Positions 63,222 through 64,000 of a stretch of 64,000 nt of DNA are shown here, one piece after another; positions within the stretch are counted from its first letter, which is position 1; every line of letters starts with the position of its first letter. The stretch lies in assembly GCA_018780035.1 (NCBI GenBank), contig JADMKE010000004.1, positions 115,676 to 179,675 on the forward strand. The letters run 5' to 3'. The position numbers were made by a program, and so were the translations under genes. Under the pieces are notes generated by a model, which searched no databases, had not been told where the DNA came from, and saw only the letters and a list, made by a program, of their open reading frames with translations. The stretch is from Candidatus Sericytochromatia bacterium (GTDB lineage Bacteria; Cyanobacteriota; Sericytochromatia; UBA7694).

Positions 63222-64000
63222 ATGATGATTCAACAAGTTTCCGCTTCCGTCACTTCTCCTGCATTGGGCCGTATCGCTCCTGCCGCCCCCCAACATCTGT
63301 CCGCAGCCCCTGCTCAAATTTTACCCATGCGCACCATGCCCGTCTTTGACAGCATGGAAATCGACAGTGTACGCACCGGCCAAATTCCTGCAGCCCTCAA
63401 TTTCTTCCCCACAGGTACTCAGGTAGATGCTGTGCTGAGCAAATTGGCAAGCAACCCCAGCCAAGACAATTTTAAAGCCGCTTTTGCCCAGTACCGTGTA
63501 GCCATTCGCCAGCTCTCTCTGCCCAATTTGGAAGCCGCAGCTGCTCAACTAAAAGAGCTGATCAATCAAAACAGCGATTATCGCACCCAGGTTTTCCTGG
63601 ATCAAGCTTTGGTTGAAACCCGTATGGAAATCCACCAGAAAGGTGGCAAGCCCGGTTTTGCTGAGCCCACCATGCCCCCGATCCCTGGTACTGAGCCCAA
63701 GAGCATTGTGGACAACACCTTAAAACAGCTCAACAGCCATGCCTCTGAAGCCAATTTCCGCACCTCACAGGCCGGTTTTCGGGTTGCGATTCGCAGCTTG
63801 AGTCTCGAACAGCTCAATACCACCGTTGGACTGGTTTCTCAAGCCATTGCCCAAAACGGCGATTACCGCAGTCAAAAATTGCTCGATAGCCTGATGCTGG
63901 ATGCCAAATTGGAAATCGCCCGCAAAGGTGGACAGCCCAGTTTCACTGAGCCCACCATGCCCCCGATCCCCGGCACTGAGCCCAAGAGCATTGTGGACAA
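63222..64000 (+). CDS. Tandem-repeat protein, 3' end outside the window
   Basis: The frame is open from ATG 63222 (or ATG 63225) to the right edge, at least 259 codons. No signal peptide is evident. After a Pro/Ala-rich start, the sequence is built of 95-residue units that are mostly helical. Each unit has a FRVAIRxLSL or YRVAIRQLSL core, then a helix ending YRxQ, and closes with EPTMPPIPGTEPKSIVDN. One full copy follows a diverged first copy, and a further copy begins at the edge. The repeat boundary DNA is nearly identical between copies (51 of 53 nt for 63663-63715 against 63948-64000), pointing to recent duplication. I do not recognise the family. Confidence 0.7.
   Translation, partial: MMIQQVSASVTSPALGRIAPAAPQHLSAAPAQILPMRTMPVFDSMEIDSVRTGQIPAALNFFPTGTQVDAVLSKLASNPSQDNFKAAFAQYRVAIRQLSLPNLEAAAAQLKELINQNSDYRTQVFLDQALVETRMEIHQKGGKPGFAEPTMPPIPGTEPKSIVDNTLKQLNSHASEANFRTSQAGFRVAIRSLSLEQLNTTVGLVSQAIAQNGDYRSQKLLDSLMLDAKLEIARKGGQPSFTEPTMPPIPGTEPKSIVD

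Noticed and set aside
1..64000. CRISPR arrays, transposases, phage genes or toxin-antitoxin pairs
   Set aside because: I scanned for direct-repeat arrays, IS ends and typical proteins and saw none. The 95-aa repeats at the right edge are coding and much longer than CRISPR repeats.

Overview
The window reads as a compact, roughly 45-50% GC, Gram-negative-type bacterial chromosome. It has lipoprotein signals, a meso-diaminopimelate-type MurE, a Tat translocase subunit and a likely outer-membrane protein. There are no insertion sequences, CRISPR arrays or phage genes. The short EF-Ts (198 aa), the absence of photosynthesis genes and a pair of 9-mers matching the DnaA-box form I remember from cyanobacteria would fit a non-photosynthetic relative of the Cyanobacteria (Sericytochromatia or 'Blackallbacteria' type). 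That placement is inference from gene content only.

Layout. 1-2.2 kb: end of a large DUF4114 protein. 2.2-16.3 kb: a surface-polysaccharide region with WecB, several glycosyltransferases, two asparagine-synthetase paralogues, NAD-dependent epimerases, a DegT aminotransferase, a sulfotransferase and a Wzx-type flippase. 16.4-22.6 kb: a 37-aa membrane protein, a duplicated-domain protein, a crotonase, a BatB-BatC fusion, an rRNA/tRNA methyltransferase and TatC. 22.6-26.7 kb: a 600-bp regulatory gap followed by nrdB-nrdA. 26.7-36.1 kb: a membrane coiled-coil protein, a hybrid histidine kinase, a HEAT-repeat membrane protein, a processive-type GT2 synthase and a degenerate GGDEF-receiver protein. 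This looks like a sensory and exopolysaccharide neighbourhood. 36.1-47.6 kb: CbpA/DnaJ, YceI, a cytochrome P460 lipoprotein, PolX, glutamine synthetase, YggS, type II NADH dehydrogenase, YraN, a LolA-like periplasmic protein, a cyclic-nucleotide-binding-domain protein and a glycine-zipper protein. 47.7-53.2 kb: a second glycosyltransferase group (TPR-GT41-like, GT4, CgeB-like, ExoA-like GT2). 53.1-56.9 kb: the classic rpsB-tsf-pyrH-frr-cdsA operon. 57.2-60.8 kb: murE with two tightly coupled downstream genes. 60.9-64 kb: an outer-membrane-type protein, an MBL-fold lipoprotein, tRNA-Pro(GGG), and the start of a protein built of 95-aa tandem repeats that runs off the window.

Genes are tightly packed. 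Most convergent pairs overlap or abut with no room for a terminator. The few real intergenic spaces carry clear signals: perfect inverted repeats upstream of yceI and of the cyclic-nucleotide-binding gene, repeated TGCGTTAA boxes upstream of nrdB, and several recognisable sigma70-type promoters. I found no single self-contained new system that I can defend. The best leads are the kinase/HEAT/GT2/dead-GGDEF neighbourhood, the murE-coupled unknown gene, the duplicated-domain protein at 16.6-18.2 kb and the repeat protein at the right edge.
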